A stretch of DNA of 64,000 nt from Serratia liquefaciens (GCA_012719855.1 JAAXZN010000006.1:1-64000); one strand, 5' to 3'. Counted from the first letter of the stretch, positions 48,201 through 59,647 are shown. Numbers and translations: made by a program. The notes: generated by a model not told the origin, from the letters alone.

Positions 48201-48822
48201 CCTGATCATGACGGTCGGCAAAAAGGTTGAAGAGCTGATTGCGCGTCTGGCGCAGAAAGCGCGTGCGGCGGGTATCCATCTGGTACTGGCAACTCAGCGC
48301 CCTTCGGTGGATGTGATCACCGGCCTGATCAAGGCCAACATCCCGACCCGTATCGCCTTTACCGTGTCGAGCAAGATTGACTCGCGAACTATCCTCGATC
48401 AGGGCGGTGCTGAATCGCTGCTGGGGATGGGCGACATGTTGTATCTGGCCCCTAACTCCTCCATTCCGGTTCGTGTGCATGGTGCATTTGTGCGCGATCA
48501 GGAAGTGCATGCGGTAGTTAAGGATTGGAAAGCGCGTGAGCGACCTCAATATAAAGAGGGTATCCTCAACGGCGGTGACGACGGTGAGGGCGGTGCAGGT
48601 GGCGGTCTGGAAGGTGACGAAGAGCTGGATCCGCTGTTTGACCAGGCGGTGGAGTTTGTGGTGGATAAGCGCCGCGCCTCTATTTCCGGCGTACAGCGTC
48701 AGTTCCGTATCGGCTATAACCGCGCCGCGCGCATCATCGAACAGATGGAAGCGCAGGGCATCGTCAGCGAGCAGGGGCACAACGGCAACCGCGAGGTGCT
48801 GGCGCCGCCACGGCATGACTGA
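45238..48822 (+). CDS. ftsK: DNA translocase FtsK
   Basis: 1194-residue division and chromosome-dimer-resolution motor. The N-terminal four-helix membrane domain (about 20-190) is essential for septation. A disordered P/Q/A-rich linker (about 210-700) follows, then the RecA-type motor with Walker A GTTGSGKS at 854-861. The C-terminal gamma winged helix ([19 protein letters not shown]) recognises KOPS and activates XerD. The start is TTG ([12 protein letters not shown] as in E. coli). The protein is shorter than E. coli FtsK (1329) because the linker differs. The linker contains a 32-residue tandem repeat. Confidence 0.96.
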   Translation: MSQEYTEDKEVTLRKLSSGRRLLEAVLIVVAIFAIYLMAALVSFNPSDPSWSQTAWHEPIHNLGGGVGAWMADTLFFTFGVLAYAIPPIMLVLCWAAYRQRGSGEYIDYFALSLRLIGTLALVLTSCGLAALNVDDLYYFASGGVIGSLLSNAMLPWFNGIGATLALLCVWAAGLTLFTGWSWLVIAERIGGVVLGTATFMTNRSRRDDRYHDDDDRYVEDQPESAEKGAAIAAASTAAAVNAAEDDVLFSAPSVTETAKVAAEEVEDPLLSGLRANDDEEADAAPVVPAVAREPVTAAPVVAQAPSVTVAPTAPASVNQSPMSAPAENSAPPLYSFEIPEETPTPKVTRPADPYQDDDEPRMGNWDAPAASSSHDRSPFDFSAAQRDSADVSAPAGFSVGEPAVPSFGSVKPQAQAAATAAAGAVAANTFMPAFTATSDANSQVKQGLGPELPRPNPVRIPTRRELASYGIKLPSQRMAEQEQRNRGDDEPLPNANALPSDQDDEALQEAALRQAFAEQQNQRYGEEYAQDSQDDEAALQEAALRQAFAEQQNQRYGQQDAAPSVQPTTPVDTRNAFGFSPMDDLVDDGPVEPLFTLSPQLEERIEQQSEREDDVPFGQFEPAAPAYAPQAQSQTPPAQSYQSAPPAYQPQQQPPAQQQPPAYQQPVAQPAPAAPQQPAMDSLIHPFLMRNDMPLQKPTTPLPTLDLLTEAPKEVEPVDSFALEQKARLVEASLADYRVKADVVDILPGPVITRFELDLAPGVKAARISNLSRDLARSLSTSAVRVVEVIPGKPYVGLELPNVKRQTVYLREVLDCPAFRDNPSPLAIVLGKDISGKPVVADLAKMPHLLVAGTTGSGKSVGVNAMILSILYKATPKEVRFIMIDPKMLELSVYEGIPHLLTDVVTDMKDAANALRWCVAEMERRYKLMSALGVRNLAGYNERVDQAEAMGRPIPDPFWKPTDSMDITPPVLEKEPYIVVMVDEFADLIMTVGKKVEELIARLAQKARAAGIHLVLATQRPSVDVITGLIKANIPTRIAFTVSSKIDSRTILDQGGAESLLGMGDMLYLAPNSSIPVRVHGAFVRDQEVHAVVKDWKARERPQYKEGILNGGDDGEGGAGGGLEGDEELDPLFDQAVEFVVDKRRASISGVQRQFRIGYNRAARIIEQMEAQGIVSEQGHNGNREVLAPPRHD
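46753..46911 (+). repeat. Tandem repeat in the FtsK linker
   Basis: Two copies encode the same module, [19 protein letters not shown], at 46759 and 46855, a period of 96 bp (32 residues). Differences are mostly at third codon positions. Confidence 0.85.
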
Positions 48823-48851
48823 TGAAGCTTTAATCGTTGTTATTTAATAAT

Positions 48852-48874
48852 AAAGGGCCGCTTAGCGGCCCTTT
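48852..48874 (+). terminator. Terminator-like hairpin after ftsK
   Basis: Perfect 10-bp stem AAAGGGCCGC, loop TTA, GCGGCCCTTT, 30 bases past the ftsK stop. The T-run is only the three bases within the stem. Confidence 0.75.
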
Positions 48875-49144
48875 AGACTGATGACAAACACCCGAAAAAC
48901 GGGGTTTCGGATGTTTGGTGTAAACCTGAAACGTAATCCTCTGTTTTTATTAGTACATAAAACCTAACTTTTAAGTACAGAGGACTTTGGCAGCCCTTGT
49001 GCAAAGAAGCGTAAACCACCGGCTTCTCGGAACATTGACCTATCTGCCTGCGAATAGCTTCGGGTAGAGTAAGGGTGTTAAGGGTTAATTTGACCCGCAC
49101 GGCACCGCCTTGCGGTAAACGCATTTCATAAGGTATCTGGAATA
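48875..49144. other. ftsK-lolA intergenic region with two inverted repeats
   Basis: No gene. A hairpin at 48885-48916 pairs CAAACA and CGAAA with TTTCG and TGTTTG. A perfect 8-bp inverted repeat TCCTCTGT (48937-48944) and ACAGAGGA (48977-48984) encloses 32 AT-rich bases including TTTTAT...ATAAAA. The lolA promoter should lie here. No operator is identified. Confidence 0.45.
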
Positions 49145-49756
49145 ATGAAAAAACTGTTAGTTGCCTGTTGTCTGCTTTCGGGATTCGCGTCCACCTCTGT
49201 GCTGGCCGACGCCGCGCAGGATTTGCAAAGTCGTCTGGCGAAAGTGAACAGTTTCCACGCCAGCTTCTCCCAGACCGTGACCAGCAGCGATGGTGCTGCG
49301 GTGCAGCAGGGGGAAGGTGAACTTTGGGTGAAACGCCCGAACCTGTTTAATTGGCATATGACCTCGCCGGACGAGAGTGTGCTGGTGTCGGATGGCCAAA
49401 CCTTATGGTTCTACAATCCTTTTGTTGAGCAAGTCACCGCGACCTGGTTGAAAAATGCGACCGGCAATACGCCATTTATGCTGATCACCCGCAATAACGC
49501 CAACGACTGGAAACAGTACAACGTTAAACAGAAAGGCGATGATTTTGAGCTGACGCCAAAATCCAGCAGCGGCAACCTGAAGCAGTTTGCCATTACCGTG
49601 ACCAACAGCGGCACCATCCGCAGTTTTGCTGCGGTTGAGCAGGATGGCCAGCGCAGTTCTTACGCGCTGAAAAGTCAGCAGAACGTTGCTGCTGATGCCA
49701 GCAAATTCAAATTTACCCCGCCGAAGGGGGTGACGCTGGACGACCAGCGCCAGTGA
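49145..49756 (+). CDS. lolA: Outer-membrane lipoprotein carrier protein LolA
   Basis: 203-residue periplasmic chaperone that takes lipoproteins from LolCDE and hands them to LolB. A Sec signal peptide covers about 1-21 (cleavage after VLA). The mature part shows the LolA pattern: [35 protein letters not shown] and [16 protein letters not shown]. It has the same length as E. coli LolA. rarA starts 7 bases past its stop, so the two form an operon. Confidence 0.96.
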   Translation: MKKLLVACCLLSGFASTSVLADAAQDLQSRLAKVNSFHASFSQTVTSSDGAAVQQGEGELWVKRPNLFNWHMTSPDESVLVSDGQTLWFYNPFVEQVTATWLKNATGNTPFMLITRNNANDWKQYNVKQKGDDFELTPKSSSGNLKQFAITVTNSGTIRSFAAVEQDGQRSSYALKSQQNVAADASKFKFTPPKGVTLDDQRQ

Positions 49757-49763
49757 GGTCTGC

Positions 49764-51107
49764 GTGAGTAATATGTCGCTCGATTTTTCCCAGAATGAGT
49801 TCCAGCCATTGGCCGCGCGGATGCGGCCAACCACGCTGGCGCAATACATCGGCCAGCAGCACCTGCTGGCTGCCGGTAAGCCTTTGCCGCGCGCCATTGA
49901 GGCGGGGCAACTGCATTCGATGATTCTGTGGGGGCCGCCCGGCACCGGGAAAACCACGCTGGCGGAGTTGATCGGCCGCTACGGCCAGGCGGACGTCGAG
50001 CGAATTTCCGCAGTGACATCGGGCATCAAAGAAATCCGTGAGGCGATTGAGCGGGCACGACAGAATCGTGACGCCGGTCGTCGCACCATTTTGTTTGTCG
50101 ATGAGGTACACCGTTTCAATAAAAGCCAGCAGGATGCCTTCCTGCCGCACATCGAAGACGGAACCATTACCTTTATCGGCGCGACAACCGAAAACCCCTC
50201 CTTTGAGCTTAACTCAGCGCTGTTGTCCCGCGCCCGCGTGTATTTGCTGAAAGCGTTGACGGCAGAAGATATCAGCCAGGTGCTTGATCAGGCGATGCAG
50301 GACAACAGCCGGGGGTTTGGCGGCCAGAATATCGAGCTGCCGGAAGAGACCCGCCGCATGCTGTCGGAACTGGTGGGCGGCGATGCGCGCCGGGCGTTGA
50401 ACAGCCTGGAGATGATGGCGGACATGGCAGAGATCGACGCCAAAGGCATTCGCGTGCTGACGCCGCAGTTGCTTAAAGAAGTCTCCGGCGAACGCAGCGC
50501 GCGCTTCGACAATAAAGGCGATCGTTTTTACGATCTTATTTCGGCGCTGCATAAATCGGTGCGAGGTTCCGCCCCGGATGCTGCGCTGTACTGGTATGCG
50601 CGCATTATTACCGCCGGAGGCGATCCTCTGTATGTGGCGCGCCGGTTGCTGGCCATTGCTTCGGAGGATGTCGGCAATGCCGATCCCCGCGGCATGCAGG
50701 TGGCGATCGCCGCCTGGGACTGCTTTACGCGCGTTGGTCCGGCCGAAGGTGAGCGTGCGATTGCTCAAGCGATCGTTTACCTGGCCTGCGCGCCAAAAAG
50801 CAACGCCGTTTATACCGCCTTCAAAGCGGCCATGCGCGATGCTAAAGAGCAAGCCGATTACGATGTGCCCGAGCATTTGCGCAATGCGCCAACTAAGCTG
50901 ATGAAGGAAATGGGGTTAGGCGCGGAGTACCGTTACGCTCACGACGAACCCAATGCCTATGCTGCCGGCGAGGACTATTTCCCGGCCGAAATGGCCAGGA
51001 CGCGTTACTATCATCCAACCGCACGCGGGTTGGAAGGTAAAATCGGCGAAAAGCTGGCATGGCTGGCTGAGCAGGATCAAAATAGCCAGACAAAACGCTA
51101 CCGCTAG
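49764..51107 (+). CDS. rarA: Replication-associated recombination protein A
   Basis: 447-residue AAA+ ATPase (MgsA), exactly the E. coli length, related to clamp-loader subunits and WRNIP1. Walker A GPPGTGKT lies at 57-64, Walker [11 protein letters not shown] near 112-121, and [12 protein letters not shown] is the sensor 1 region. It acts at stalled replication forks with SSB. The start is GTG with GAGG at 49755-49758, overlapping the lolA stop region. It lies between lolA and serS, a conserved arrangement. Confidence 0.96.
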   Translation: MSNMSLDFSQNEFQPLAARMRPTTLAQYIGQQHLLAAGKPLPRAIEAGQLHSMILWGPPGTGKTTLAELIGRYGQADVERISAVTSGIKEIREAIERARQNRDAGRRTILFVDEVHRFNKSQQDAFLPHIEDGTITFIGATTENPSFELNSALLSRARVYLLKALTAEDISQVLDQAMQDNSRGFGGQNIELPEETRRMLSELVGGDARRALNSLEMMADMAEIDAKGIRVLTPQLLKEVSGERSARFDNKGDRFYDLISALHKSVRGSAPDAALYWYARIITAGGDPLYVARRLLAIASEDVGNADPRGMQVAIAAWDCFTRVGPAEGERAIAQAIVYLACAPKSNAVYTAFKAAMRDAKEQADYDVPEHLRNAPTKLMKEMGLGAEYRYAHDEPNAYAAGEDYFPAEMARTRYYHPTARGLEGKIGEKLAWLAEQDQNSQTKRYR

Positions 51108-51174
51108 CGTTGCCGTTGCGGTAAGGTTAGCGGGTACCACTCTTCCTTTATGCGGCTTTTAAACAGCCGAATAA

Positions 51175-52509
<1,335 letters not shown>

Positions 52510-52527
52510 ATTATTGCCTGTTCTATG

Positions 52528-52552
52528 AAAAGCGCCTGCGGGCGCTTTTTTT
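52528..52552 (+). terminator. Terminator of serS
   Basis: AGCGCC, loop TGCG, GGCGCT, then a T-run, 19 bases after the serS stop. Confidence 0.92.
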
Positions 52553-52614
52553 ATAAGAAAATTATTATCCTTTTGTTCGAAAGGACTTTTTCTTTCATCT
52601 CCTTCCCCGCTTTA

Positions 52615-52655
52615 TTGATAGCAGACAAAGTTCACTACCCACTTCTGAGTAATAT
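52615..52655 (+). promoter_or_regulatory. FNR-dependent promoter of dmsABCD
   Basis: TTGATAGCAGACAA (52615-52628) is an FNR site of the E. coli dmsA type. TAATAT (52650-52655) is a -10 placed so that a start near 52662-52663 puts the FNR centre at -41.5, the class II position. The palindrome CCTCTATAGAGG follows at about 52657. Confidence 0.75.
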
Positions 52656-52778
52656 CCCTCTATAGAGGAGGGTTTTTACGCAAGCTCATCAGCAGACATC
52701 AGTTCTGTCTCCTCTGCTCGCCGCCTTGAGTCAAAGGCATGACGTTTATCAATACCAGGGTAAAACGTGGAGTGAGTT

Positions 52779-55232
52779 ATGTCGGAAAAAAAAGAAAATA
52801 GCCAAGTGTCTGCAGGCGTCAGCCGCCGCGACTTGGTAAAGTCCGGCGGTATCGTCGGGCTGGCTATGGCCGTGGGTGGCATAGCCTTGCCGTTTAGTCG
52901 CCGGGCATTGGCGGATTCAGTCAGCAAAAGTGTGCAAAAAACCGCGCAAGATAAAGTGGTTTGGGGGGCTTGCTCGGTCAACTGCGGCAGCCGCTGCGCC
53001 TTGCGCTTGCACGTGCGTGATAACGAAGTCTATTGGGTCGAAACCGATAACACCGGACTGGACGCATATGGCGACCATCAGGTACGAGCCTGTTTGCGTG
53101 GCCGTTCTATTCGCCGCCGCATGAATCATCCCGATCGTCTGAATTACCCGATGAAACGCGTTGGCAAGCGGGGTGAAGGCAAGTTCAAGCGTATCAGTTG
53201 GGAGGAAGCTTTTGATGCCATTGCCGACAACCTGAAACGCATCGTCGGACAGTACGGCAACGAAGCGGTATATATCAATTACACCTCGGGCATCGTTGGC
53301 GGCAACATTACCCGTTCGTCGCCGAATGCGTCGCTGGTCGCTCGACTGATGAACTGCTATGGCGGTTACCTCAGCCAGTACGGCACTTACAGCACTGCGC
53401 AAATCGCCTGCGCCATGCCCTATACCTATGGCAGCAACGAAGGTAACAGCACGTCTGACATCGAAAACAGCAAGCTGGTGGTGATGTTCGGCAACAATCC
53501 GGCGGAAACGCGAATGAGCGGTGGCGGCATTACCTATTATCTGGAGCAGGCGCGTGAACGTTCTCATGCGCGCATGATCGTTATCGATCCGCGTTACACC
53601 GATACGGCCGCCGGGCGTGAGGATGAATGGATCCCTATTCGTCCCGGTACGGACGCGGCATTGGTTGCCGGGCTGGCGCATGTTTTGATCAGCGAAGAGT
53701 TGGTCGACCAACCCTTTCTGGATCGGTATTGCATCGGCTATGACGAAAAAACCTTGCCTGCCGATGCGCCGGTAAATGGGCACTATAAGGCTTACATTCT
53801 TGGGCAAGGTGAAGACGGCGTTGAAAAGACGCCGCAGTGGGCAGCGAAAATTACCGGCATTCCGGCCAATCGTATTATCAAACTGGCGCGGGAAATAGGC
53901 ACCGCGAAACCGGCCTATATCTGCCAGGGGTGGGGGCCACAGCGACAGGCCAATGGCGAACTGACCTCGCGTGCAATCGCCATGCTGCCCATCCTGACCG
54001 GCAATGTTGGCATCAATGGCGGCAACAGCGGGGCACGTGAGTCGACCTACACCATTACCATTGAGCGGATGCCGGTTCTTGCTAATCCGGTCAAAGCGCA
54101 GATCTCCTGCTTTAGCTGGACCGATGCCATAGTGCGCGGCCCGGAGATGACCGCCAAACGTGACGGGGTACGCGGGCAAGACAAACTGACCGTGTCGATC
54201 AAGTTCATTTGGAACTATGCCGGAAACACCATCACCAACCAGCATTCTGACATCAACAAAACCCACGATATTTTGCAGGACGAATCCCAGTGCGAAATGA
54301 TCGTGGTGCTCGAAAACTTTATGACCTCGTCGGCCAAATATGCCGACATTTTACTGCCGGATCTGATGACCGTCGAACAGGAAGACATTATTCCCAACGA
54401 CTATGCCGGCAACATGGGGTACCTGATCTTTATCCAGCCTGCAACCCCCGCCAAATTTGAACGCAAGGGCATCTATGAGGTGCTGAGTGAAGTGGCGCGT
54501 CGGCTGGGGCCAGAGGTGCATCAGAAGTTCACCGAAGGGCGTACCCAGGCACAGTGGTTGCAACATTTGTACGCCAAAATGCAAGACAGGGATCCGCTGC
54601 TGCCGGGTTATGAAGAGTTGCGCAGTATGGGGATTTATAAGCGTAAAGATCCCAATGGGCATTTTGTCGCCTACAAAAAATTCCGCCAGGATCCTGAAGC
54701 GAATCCATTAAAAACGCCGTCCGGCAAGATAGAAATCTATTCCTCCAGGCTGGCTGAGATCGCCGACAGCTGGCAGTTGGAAAAAGATGAAACCATCAGC
54801 CCGTTGCCAATTTACGCCTCTACTTTTGAAGGTTGGGACGATCCTCTGCGCCACACTTACCCATTGCAAATGTTTGGCTTCCATTACAAGGCCCGTACCC
54901 ACTCTAGCTACGGCAACATCGATGTGTTGCAGGCGGCCTGTCGTCAGGAGGTGTGGATCAACCCCCTGGACGCCCAGTCACGCGGCATTATCGGCGGCGA
55001 CCAGGTGCGGGTATTCAATGGGCGTGGCGAAGTGCGTGTCGAAGCCAAAGTGACGCCGCGGATCATGCCTGGCGTTGTCGCTATGGGGCAGGGAGCCTGG
55101 CATCAGGCCGACATGCGCGGTGACCGTGTCGACCATGGTGCCTGCATGAATACCCTGACCACCCACCGGCCTTCGCCGTTGGCCAAGGGCAATCCGCAGC
55201 ATACCAACCTGATTCAAATCGAAAAGGTATAA
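52779..55232 (+). CDS. dmsA: Dimethyl sulfoxide reductase catalytic subunit DmsA
   Basis: 817-residue molybdopterin enzyme reducing DMSO and related N- or S-oxides in anaerobic respiration. The twin-arginine signal has SRRDLVK at 15-21 and a hydrophobic stretch to about 45, ending RRALA. Cysteines C65, C69, C73 and C105 hold a [4Fe-4S] cluster, followed by molybdopterin-binding domains and a C-terminal dinucleotide-binding domain. It is exported folded, with DmsB, by Tat. It is the first gene of dmsABCD, with a class II FNR promoter. Confidence 0.97.
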   Translation: MSEKKENSQVSAGVSRRDLVKSGGIVGLAMAVGGIALPFSRRALADSVSKSVQKTAQDKVVWGACSVNCGSRCALRLHVRDNEVYWVETDNTGLDAYGDHQVRACLRGRSIRRRMNHPDRLNYPMKRVGKRGEGKFKRISWEEAFDAIADNLKRIVGQYGNEAVYINYTSGIVGGNITRSSPNASLVARLMNCYGGYLSQYGTYSTAQIACAMPYTYGSNEGNSTSDIENSKLVVMFGNNPAETRMSGGGITYYLEQARERSHARMIVIDPRYTDTAAGREDEWIPIRPGTDAALVAGLAHVLISEELVDQPFLDRYCIGYDEKTLPADAPVNGHYKAYILGQGEDGVEKTPQWAAKITGIPANRIIKLAREIGTAKPAYICQGWGPQRQANGELTSRAIAMLPILTGNVGINGGNSGARESTYTITIERMPVLANPVKAQISCFSWTDAIVRGPEMTAKRDGVRGQDKLTVSIKFIWNYAGNTITNQHSDINKTHDILQDESQCEMIVVLENFMTSSAKYADILLPDLMTVEQEDIIPNDYAGNMGYLIFIQPATPAKFERKGIYEVLSEVARRLGPEVHQKFTEGRTQAQWLQHLYAKMQDRDPLLPGYEELRSMGIYKRKDPNGHFVAYKKFRQDPEANPLKTPSGKIEIYSSRLAEIADSWQLEKDETISPLPIYASTFEGWDDPLRHTYPLQMFGFHYKARTHSSYGNIDVLQAACRQEVWINPLDAQSRGIIGGDQVRVFNGRGEVRVEAKVTPRIMPGVVAMGQGAWHQADMRGDRVDHGACMNTLTTHRPSPLAKGNPQHTNLIQIEKV

Positions 55233-55242
55233 GGGGTAGCCA

Positions 55243-55860
55243 ATGACTCAGCAATATGGATTCTTTATCGATTCAAGTCGTTGCACTGGCTGCAAAACCT
55301 GCGAACTGGCCTGCAAAGACTATAAAAATTTGACGCTGGACGTCAGTTTCCGCCGCATCTATGAATATGCCGGAGGAGATTGGTTCCAAGATGGCGACGG
55401 CTGGCAACAAAACGTATTCGCCTATTATTTGTCGATTGCCTGCAACCACTGTGAAGATCCCGCCTGTACCAAAGTGTGTCCGACCGGCGCAATGCACAAG
55501 CGGGAAGACGGCTTTGTGGTGGTGAATGAAGAGGTGTGTATCGGCTGCCGCTATTGCCATATGGCCTGTCCATACGGTGCACCTCAGTACAATGCGACCA
55601 AGGGCCACATGACCAAGTGCGATGGCTGTTATGAGCGGGTTGCGGAAGGCCATAAACCTATCTGCGTGGAATCTTGTCCACTGCGGGCCCTGGATTTTGG
55701 CCCGATTGAGCAACTGCGGCAGCAGCATGGCTCTCTGGCGCAGGTTGCTCCTCTGCCGGCGGCGCATTTTACCCGACCGTGCATGGTGGTAAAACCCAAT
55801 GCCAACAGCCGCCCAAGTGGCGACACCACTGGCTATTTGGCCAATCCAAAGGAGGTTTGA
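55243..55860 (+). CDS. dmsB: Dimethyl sulfoxide reductase iron-sulfur subunit DmsB
   Basis: 205-residue electron-transfer subunit with 16 cysteines in four ferredoxin-like groups: CTGCKTCELAC, CNHCEDPACTKVCP, CIGCRYCHMACP and CDGCY...CVESCP. Each group binds a [4Fe-4S] cluster passing electrons from DmsC to DmsA. It has the same length as E. coli DmsB. It starts 10 bases after dmsA and is followed immediately by dmsC. Confidence 0.97.
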   Translation: MTQQYGFFIDSSRCTGCKTCELACKDYKNLTLDVSFRRIYEYAGGDWFQDGDGWQQNVFAYYLSIACNHCEDPACTKVCPTGAMHKREDGFVVVNEEVCIGCRYCHMACPYGAPQYNATKGHMTKCDGCYERVAEGHKPICVESCPLRALDFGPIEQLRQQHGSLAQVAPLPAAHFTRPCMVVKPNANSRPSGDTTGYLANPKEV

Positions 55861-55861
55861 T

Positions 55862-56722
55862 ATGGGCATGGGATGGCAAGAATGGCCGCTGATGCTGTTT
55901 ACCGTATTGGGACAATGCGTGGTGGGGGCGGTTATCGTCATGGGGTTCGCCATAATTGGCGGTAACCTGAACGAACAGCAGCGTCGGGCAGTTCATCGTG
56001 CGATGTTCTTCCTGTGGTTGCTGATGGGCATCGCTTTTGTGGCTTCCACGCTGCACCTCGGTTCGCGGTGGCGGGCGTTTAACTCGTTGAACCGCATTGG
56101 CGCTTCGGCATTGAGTAACGAAATAGCCGCTGGCGCCTTGTTCTTCGCCGTCGGCGGTTGTTATTGGCTGTTGGCGGTATTGGGCAAAATACCGCCGTTA
56201 TTGGGTCGCGTTTGGTTGTGGGTGACCATGGCACTGGGCCTGGTCTTTGTTTATATGATGACGCGGGTATATCAAATCGATACGGTGCCAACCTGGCATA
56301 ACGGTTACACTACGCTGAGCTTTTTCCTGACGGTACCGATCGGGGGGCCAATGCTGGGCGTTTTGTTGCTGCGTTTTGCGGGGCTGGACGTTACAACCCG
56401 GCATTCACTGGCTACCCTGAGCGTGGTGGCGCTGTTGGTCAGTCTGGGGACTGTTATGATGCAAGGCTACGAACTGGCCAGCATCAGCAGCTCGGTACAG
56501 CAGGCATCAGCGCTGATCCCACAGTACGGCCAATTAATGGTTGGGCGTTTGGTGCTGGTGGTGCTGGGGTTGGGCTGCTGGATCTGCCCGCTGCTGCGCC
56601 GCGGTAACGCCAGCGTGATGGGAATGGCTTTAGGTTTGATTCTGGTTATCGCCGGTGAGCTGGTTGGGCGGGGCGTGTTCTACGGCCTGCATATGACCGT
56701 CGGCATGGCGGTAGCCGGTTAA
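55862..56722 (+). CDS. dmsC: Dimethyl sulfoxide reductase membrane anchor DmsC
   Basis: 286-residue inner-membrane subunit with about eight hydrophobic segments. It anchors DmsAB and oxidises menaquinol. The start MGMGWQEWPLMLFTVLGQ and the hydrophobic C-terminus agree with the family (E. coli 287). AAAGGAGG just before the ATG at 55862 fixes the start; the open frame above it lies inside dmsB. It starts one base after the dmsB stop. Confidence 0.95.
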   Translation: MGMGWQEWPLMLFTVLGQCVVGAVIVMGFAIIGGNLNEQQRRAVHRAMFFLWLLMGIAFVASTLHLGSRWRAFNSLNRIGASALSNEIAAGALFFAVGGCYWLLAVLGKIPPLLGRVWLWVTMALGLVFVYMMTRVYQIDTVPTWHNGYTTLSFFLTVPIGGPMLGVLLLRFAGLDVTTRHSLATLSVVALLVSLGTVMMQGYELASISSSVQQASALIPQYGQLMVGRLVLVVLGLGCWICPLLRRGNASVMGMALGLILVIAGELVGRGVFYGLHMTVGMAVAG

Positions 56723-56733
56723 TATTGTAGTGA

Positions 56734-56751
56734 GGCGCAGTTAACTGCGCC
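56734..56751. repeat. Perfect 18-bp palindrome between dmsC and dmsD
   Basis: GGCGCAGTTAACTGCGCC, 12 bases past dmsC and 20 bases before dmsD. It may be an mRNA hairpin setting relative expression of DmsD. The CTGCGCCCTTAA edge is shared with the hairpin after ybjO. Confidence 0.6.
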
Positions 56752-56771
56752 CTTAAAAGGATCCTTGATTT

Positions 56772-57389
56772 ATGACGCTTGAAAATATCGCTTTAACGGG
56801 GCGGGTGCTGGGTGTGTTGCTGTACGCGCCGCCAGAAAGTGAAGACGGCCAACAGCTGTTGGCAACCCTGTCTGAATCTGAGTGGGTCAAAGAGTGGCCG
56901 TACGGCGATGCTGAGCAGTTACAGACGGCGGCCGCGCTGATTGCGACCGGTATTGAAGATCAACAGGATGAATCCCTGGCGGAAGTTTACCAACGTCTGT
57001 TTGTGGGGCCTGATACCTTACCGGCGCCATTATGGGGGTCGGTGTATCTGGATAAAGAGAACGTGCTGTTTGGTCATTCGACCCTGCGGCTGCGCAAGTG
57101 GTTACGGGCCAACGGCATTGAAGCTCAGCACGATCGCAATGAGCCGGAAGATCATATTGGCACTTTGCTGATGATGGTGGCGTGGCTGGCCGAAGAACGT
57201 CAAGGCGGGTTGGTCGAGCAACTGCTGACGAAACATTTGCTGCCATGGGCGCCACGCTATCTGGAACTGTTGGAAGCCAATGCGCAGCATCCTTTCTATC
57301 AGGGATTGGCGCAGTTGGCGCAGATCACCCTGGGTGCCTGGGGCGCGGAATGCACTGCTGAAGTTGAATCTTTAGAACTGTATTTCTGA
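56772..57389 (+). CDS. dmsD: Tat proofreading chaperone DmsD
   Basis: 205-residue redox-enzyme maturation protein of the TorD/DmsD family that binds the twin-arginine leader of DmsA. Family marks are QRLFVGPDTLPAPLWGSVYLD (read in part, about 74-94), NEPEDHIGTLL (about 122-132) and WAPRYLELL. In E. coli dmsD sits in the ynfEFGH-dmsD operon. Here it completes a dmsABCD operon with its own client, and no ynf genes are nearby. The AAGG upstream suits the ATG. Confidence 0.9.
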   Translation: MTLENIALTGRVLGVLLYAPPESEDGQQLLATLSESEWVKEWPYGDAEQLQTAAALIATGIEDQQDESLAEVYQRLFVGPDTLPAPLWGSVYLDKENVLFGHSTLRLRKWLRANGIEAQHDRNEPEDHIGTLLMMVAWLAEERQGGLVEQLLTKHLLPWAPRYLELLEANAQHPFYQGLAQLAQITLGAWGAECTAEVESLELYF

Positions 57390-57402
57390 TAAAAAATGAA
57401 TG

Positions 57403-57437
57403 GCCGTCAGCTGCGCAAAACCGCAGGCGCTGACGGC
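57403..57437 (+). terminator. Terminator of dmsABCD
   Basis: 9-bp outer stem GCCGTCAGC with GCTGACGGC and inner TGCG with CGCA, followed by TATTTT. It begins 14 bases after the dmsD stop. Confidence 0.8.
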
Positions 57438-57562
57438 TATTTTGCAGTCGAACAGGCCGCGTAATACAAATTGTGCGGTGTACATATAAGAGCTGATTGA
57501 CTTTTTTATCGCCAGTGGCATGATGCGCGCACTCCCATTGCGTGTTCGGTTTCAATCTCACT

Positions 57563-58708
57563 ATGTCCGCATATTCCCGCCCAGTGCTCCTGCTGCTCTG
57601 TGGCCTGTTGTTGCTCACGGTCTCTATTGCCGTGTTGAATACGTTAGTCCCTCTTTGGTTAACCCATGCTCAGTTGTCAACCTGGCAGGTGGGAATGGTA
57701 AGCTCCTCTTACTTTACCGGCAACCTGGTCGGTACGCTGAGCGCGGGCAAACTGATCCAGCGCATTGGCTTTACCCGCAGCTACCACCTTGCCTGCGTGG
57801 TGTTCGCCGTGGCGACCGCCGGTATGGCATTGTCGCTCGATTTCTGGAGCTGGATGGGCTGGCGTTTCTTCGCCGGTATCGGCTGTGCCTGGATTTGGGT
57901 GATCGTCGAGAGCGCCTTGCTGCGTAGCGGCAATCTGTCCAACCGCGGCCAATTGCTGGCGGCCTATATGATGGTTTATTACCTGGGTACGGTAGTCGGG
58001 CAATTGTTGTTGAGCAGGGTGTCGACCGAACTGCTGAACGTGGTGCCGTGGGTTACGGCCATCGTGATCAGTGCCATGTTACCCATGCTGTTTGCCAGGG
58101 TTAACAGCCGGCACGATGAACCCCAACAGGCGGCGGTATGGCCGATGTTGAAGCGGCGCAGCGCACGGTTGGGGATTAATGGCTGTGTCATTTCCGGCAT
58201 TGTGCTCGGCTCGCTGTATGGCCTGATGCCGCTGTATCTGTCCCATCAGGGTATGAGCGATGCCAACGTGGGTTACTGGATGGCGTTGCTGGTCAGCTCC
58301 GGCATTGTCGGACAATGGCCGGTTGGCCGTCTGGCCGATCGTTATGGTCGTTTGCTGGTGCTACGTATTCAGGTGTTTGTGGTGATCCTTGCCAGTATCG
58401 CCATGCTTGGCAACTATGCAATGGCACCGGCGTTGTTCATTCTCGGTTGTGCCGGGTTCACCTTATATCCGGTGGCGATGTCCTGGGCCTGTGAGAAGGC
58501 GTTGCCGCATGAACTGGTGGCGATGAACCAGGCGCTGTTGATGAGCTATACCATCGGCAGTCTGCTAGGCCCTTCGATGACGGCGCTGCTGATGCAAAAT
58601 TATTCCGACCGCCTGCTGTTTGTGATGATTGCTGCCGTTGCGTTGGTGTATCTGATGATGCTGCTGAAAAAGCCGGATCGTCACCACACCCCGTTGGCTG
58701 CCGCCTGA
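57563..58708 (+). CDS. ycaD: MFS family transporter YcaD
   Basis: 381-residue major facilitator superfamily protein with about twelve membrane helices, near-colinear with E. coli YcaD (382). Conserved segments include [21 protein letters not shown] (about 46-57) and [20 protein letters not shown] 57563 gives MSAYSRPV. An ATG seven codons earlier is possible, and neither has a strong ribosome site. The substrate is unknown. It follows the dms operon as in E. coli and ends at a bidirectional terminator. Confidence 0.9.
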   Translation: MSAYSRPVLLLLCGLLLLTVSIAVLNTLVPLWLTHAQLSTWQVGMVSSSYFTGNLVGTLSAGKLIQRIGFTRSYHLACVVFAVATAGMALSLDFWSWMGWRFFAGIGCAWIWVIVESALLRSGNLSNRGQLLAAYMMVYYLGTVVGQLLLSRVSTELLNVVPWVTAIVISAMLPMLFARVNSRHDEPQQAAVWPMLKRRSARLGINGCVISGIVLGSLYGLMPLYLSHQGMSDANVGYWMALLVSSGIVGQWPVGRLADRYGRLLVLRIQVFVVILASIAMLGNYAMAPALFILGCAGFTLYPVAMSWACEKALPHELVAMNQALLMSYTIGSLLGPSMTALLMQNYSDRLLFVMIAAVALVYLMMLLKKPDRHHTPLAAA

Positions 58709-58712
58709 GCAT

Positions 58713-58744
58713 AAAAAACCCGGCCATTGCGTGCCGGGTTTTTT
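58713..58744. terminator. Bidirectional terminator between ycaD and pflA
   Basis: AAAAAACCCGGC and GCCGGGTTTTTT form a stem around an 8-base loop. It sits between the convergent ycaD and pflA. Confidence 0.93.
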
Positions 58745-58760
58745 GTTATAGCTAACGGGC

Positions 58761-59501
58761 TCAGTAAATCACTTTATGGCCGTAGCTTTCCAGAATGCTT
58801 TTCACGCGATCCATGGTTTCCGCTTTCGGCGGATGGACGCCGTCCAGCTTGTACTCTTCACCCATCGCCACCCATTTGTGCTTACCCAGTTCGTGATAGG
58901 GCAGCAGTTCGATTTTCTCGATGTTGGTCATGTCTTTGGTGAACTCGCCCAGCAGGTGCGTTGACTTGTCATCATCGGACCAGCCCGGCACTACCACATA
59001 GCGGATCCAGGTGCGTTGATTGCGCTTCGCCAGATAGCGGGCGAATTCTAGCGTGCGGTGGTTAGAAACGCCGACCAGATTCTGGTGAATGTCGTCGTTC
59101 ATCTGTTTGAGATCCAGCATCACCAAATCGGTGGCATCCAGCAGTTCGTCTATCACCGGATCGTAACGGCGCACAAAGCCGTTGGTGTCCAGACAGGTAT
59201 TGATCCCTTCTTCATGGCAGGCGCGGAACCAATCGCGGACGAATTCTGCCTGCAGTATGGCTTCACCGCCGGAGGCCGTTACGCCACCGCCGGAAGCATT
59301 CATAAAGTGACGATAAGAGACGGCGTCTTTCATCAACTCTTCTACGGTCACTTCTTTCCCGCCGTGGGTATCCCAGGTGTCACGGTTATGGCAATACAGG
59401 CAGCGCATCAGGCAGCCCTGGAAGAAGACGATAAAGCGGATCCCCGGACCGTCTACGGTGCCACAGGATTCGAAGGAGTGGATGCGACCTTTCACTGACA
59501 T
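58761..59501 (-). CDS. pflA: Pyruvate formate-lyase-activating enzyme PflA
   Basis: 246-residue radical SAM enzyme that makes the glycyl radical on PflB. The cluster motif CX3CX2C is C30, C34 and C37 in [26 protein letters not shown] (about 76-89) is the SAM-binding GGE region. ATG 59501 begins [14 protein letters not shown] as in E. coli. The ten-codon upstream extension is not conserved. It lies downstream of pflB on the same strand, separated by about 300 bases with a terminator and hairpins, so it is likely expressed partly from its own promoter. Confidence 0.97.
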   Translation of the reverse strand: MSVKGRIHSFESCGTVDGPGIRFIVFFQGCLMRCLYCHNRDTWDTHGGKEVTVEELMKDAVSYRHFMNASGGGVTASGGEAILQAEFVRDWFRACHEEGINTCLDTNGFVRRYDPVIDELLDATDLVMLDLKQMNDDIHQNLVGVSNHRTLEFARYLAKRNQRTWIRYVVVPGWSDDDKSTHLLGEFTKDMTNIEKIELLPYHELGKHKWVAMGEEYKLDGVHPPKAETMDRVKSILESYGHKVIY

Positions 59502-59647
59502 TGCGGGGTTTTCTCCAATATTGACTGTCAAACGCAGTCTAAAAGTAGGCTCATAACCGCCAGCCAGGGATCAGCGATGCAGCAACCGGGCAAGGCCCGA
59601 CGACTGGGGTGAAACGATGCCTGTTGGCCGGTTATTACGCCGGATAA

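Noticed and set aside
52739-52752. ATGACGTTTATCAA as the FNR site of dmsA
   Set aside because: It lies 27 bases before the start codon, too close for a class II promoter; the upstream TTGATAGCAGACAA with its -10 is in correct register.
52917-54266. 449-codon frame antisense to dmsA
   Set aside because: Shadow of dmsA; no recognisable protein pattern.
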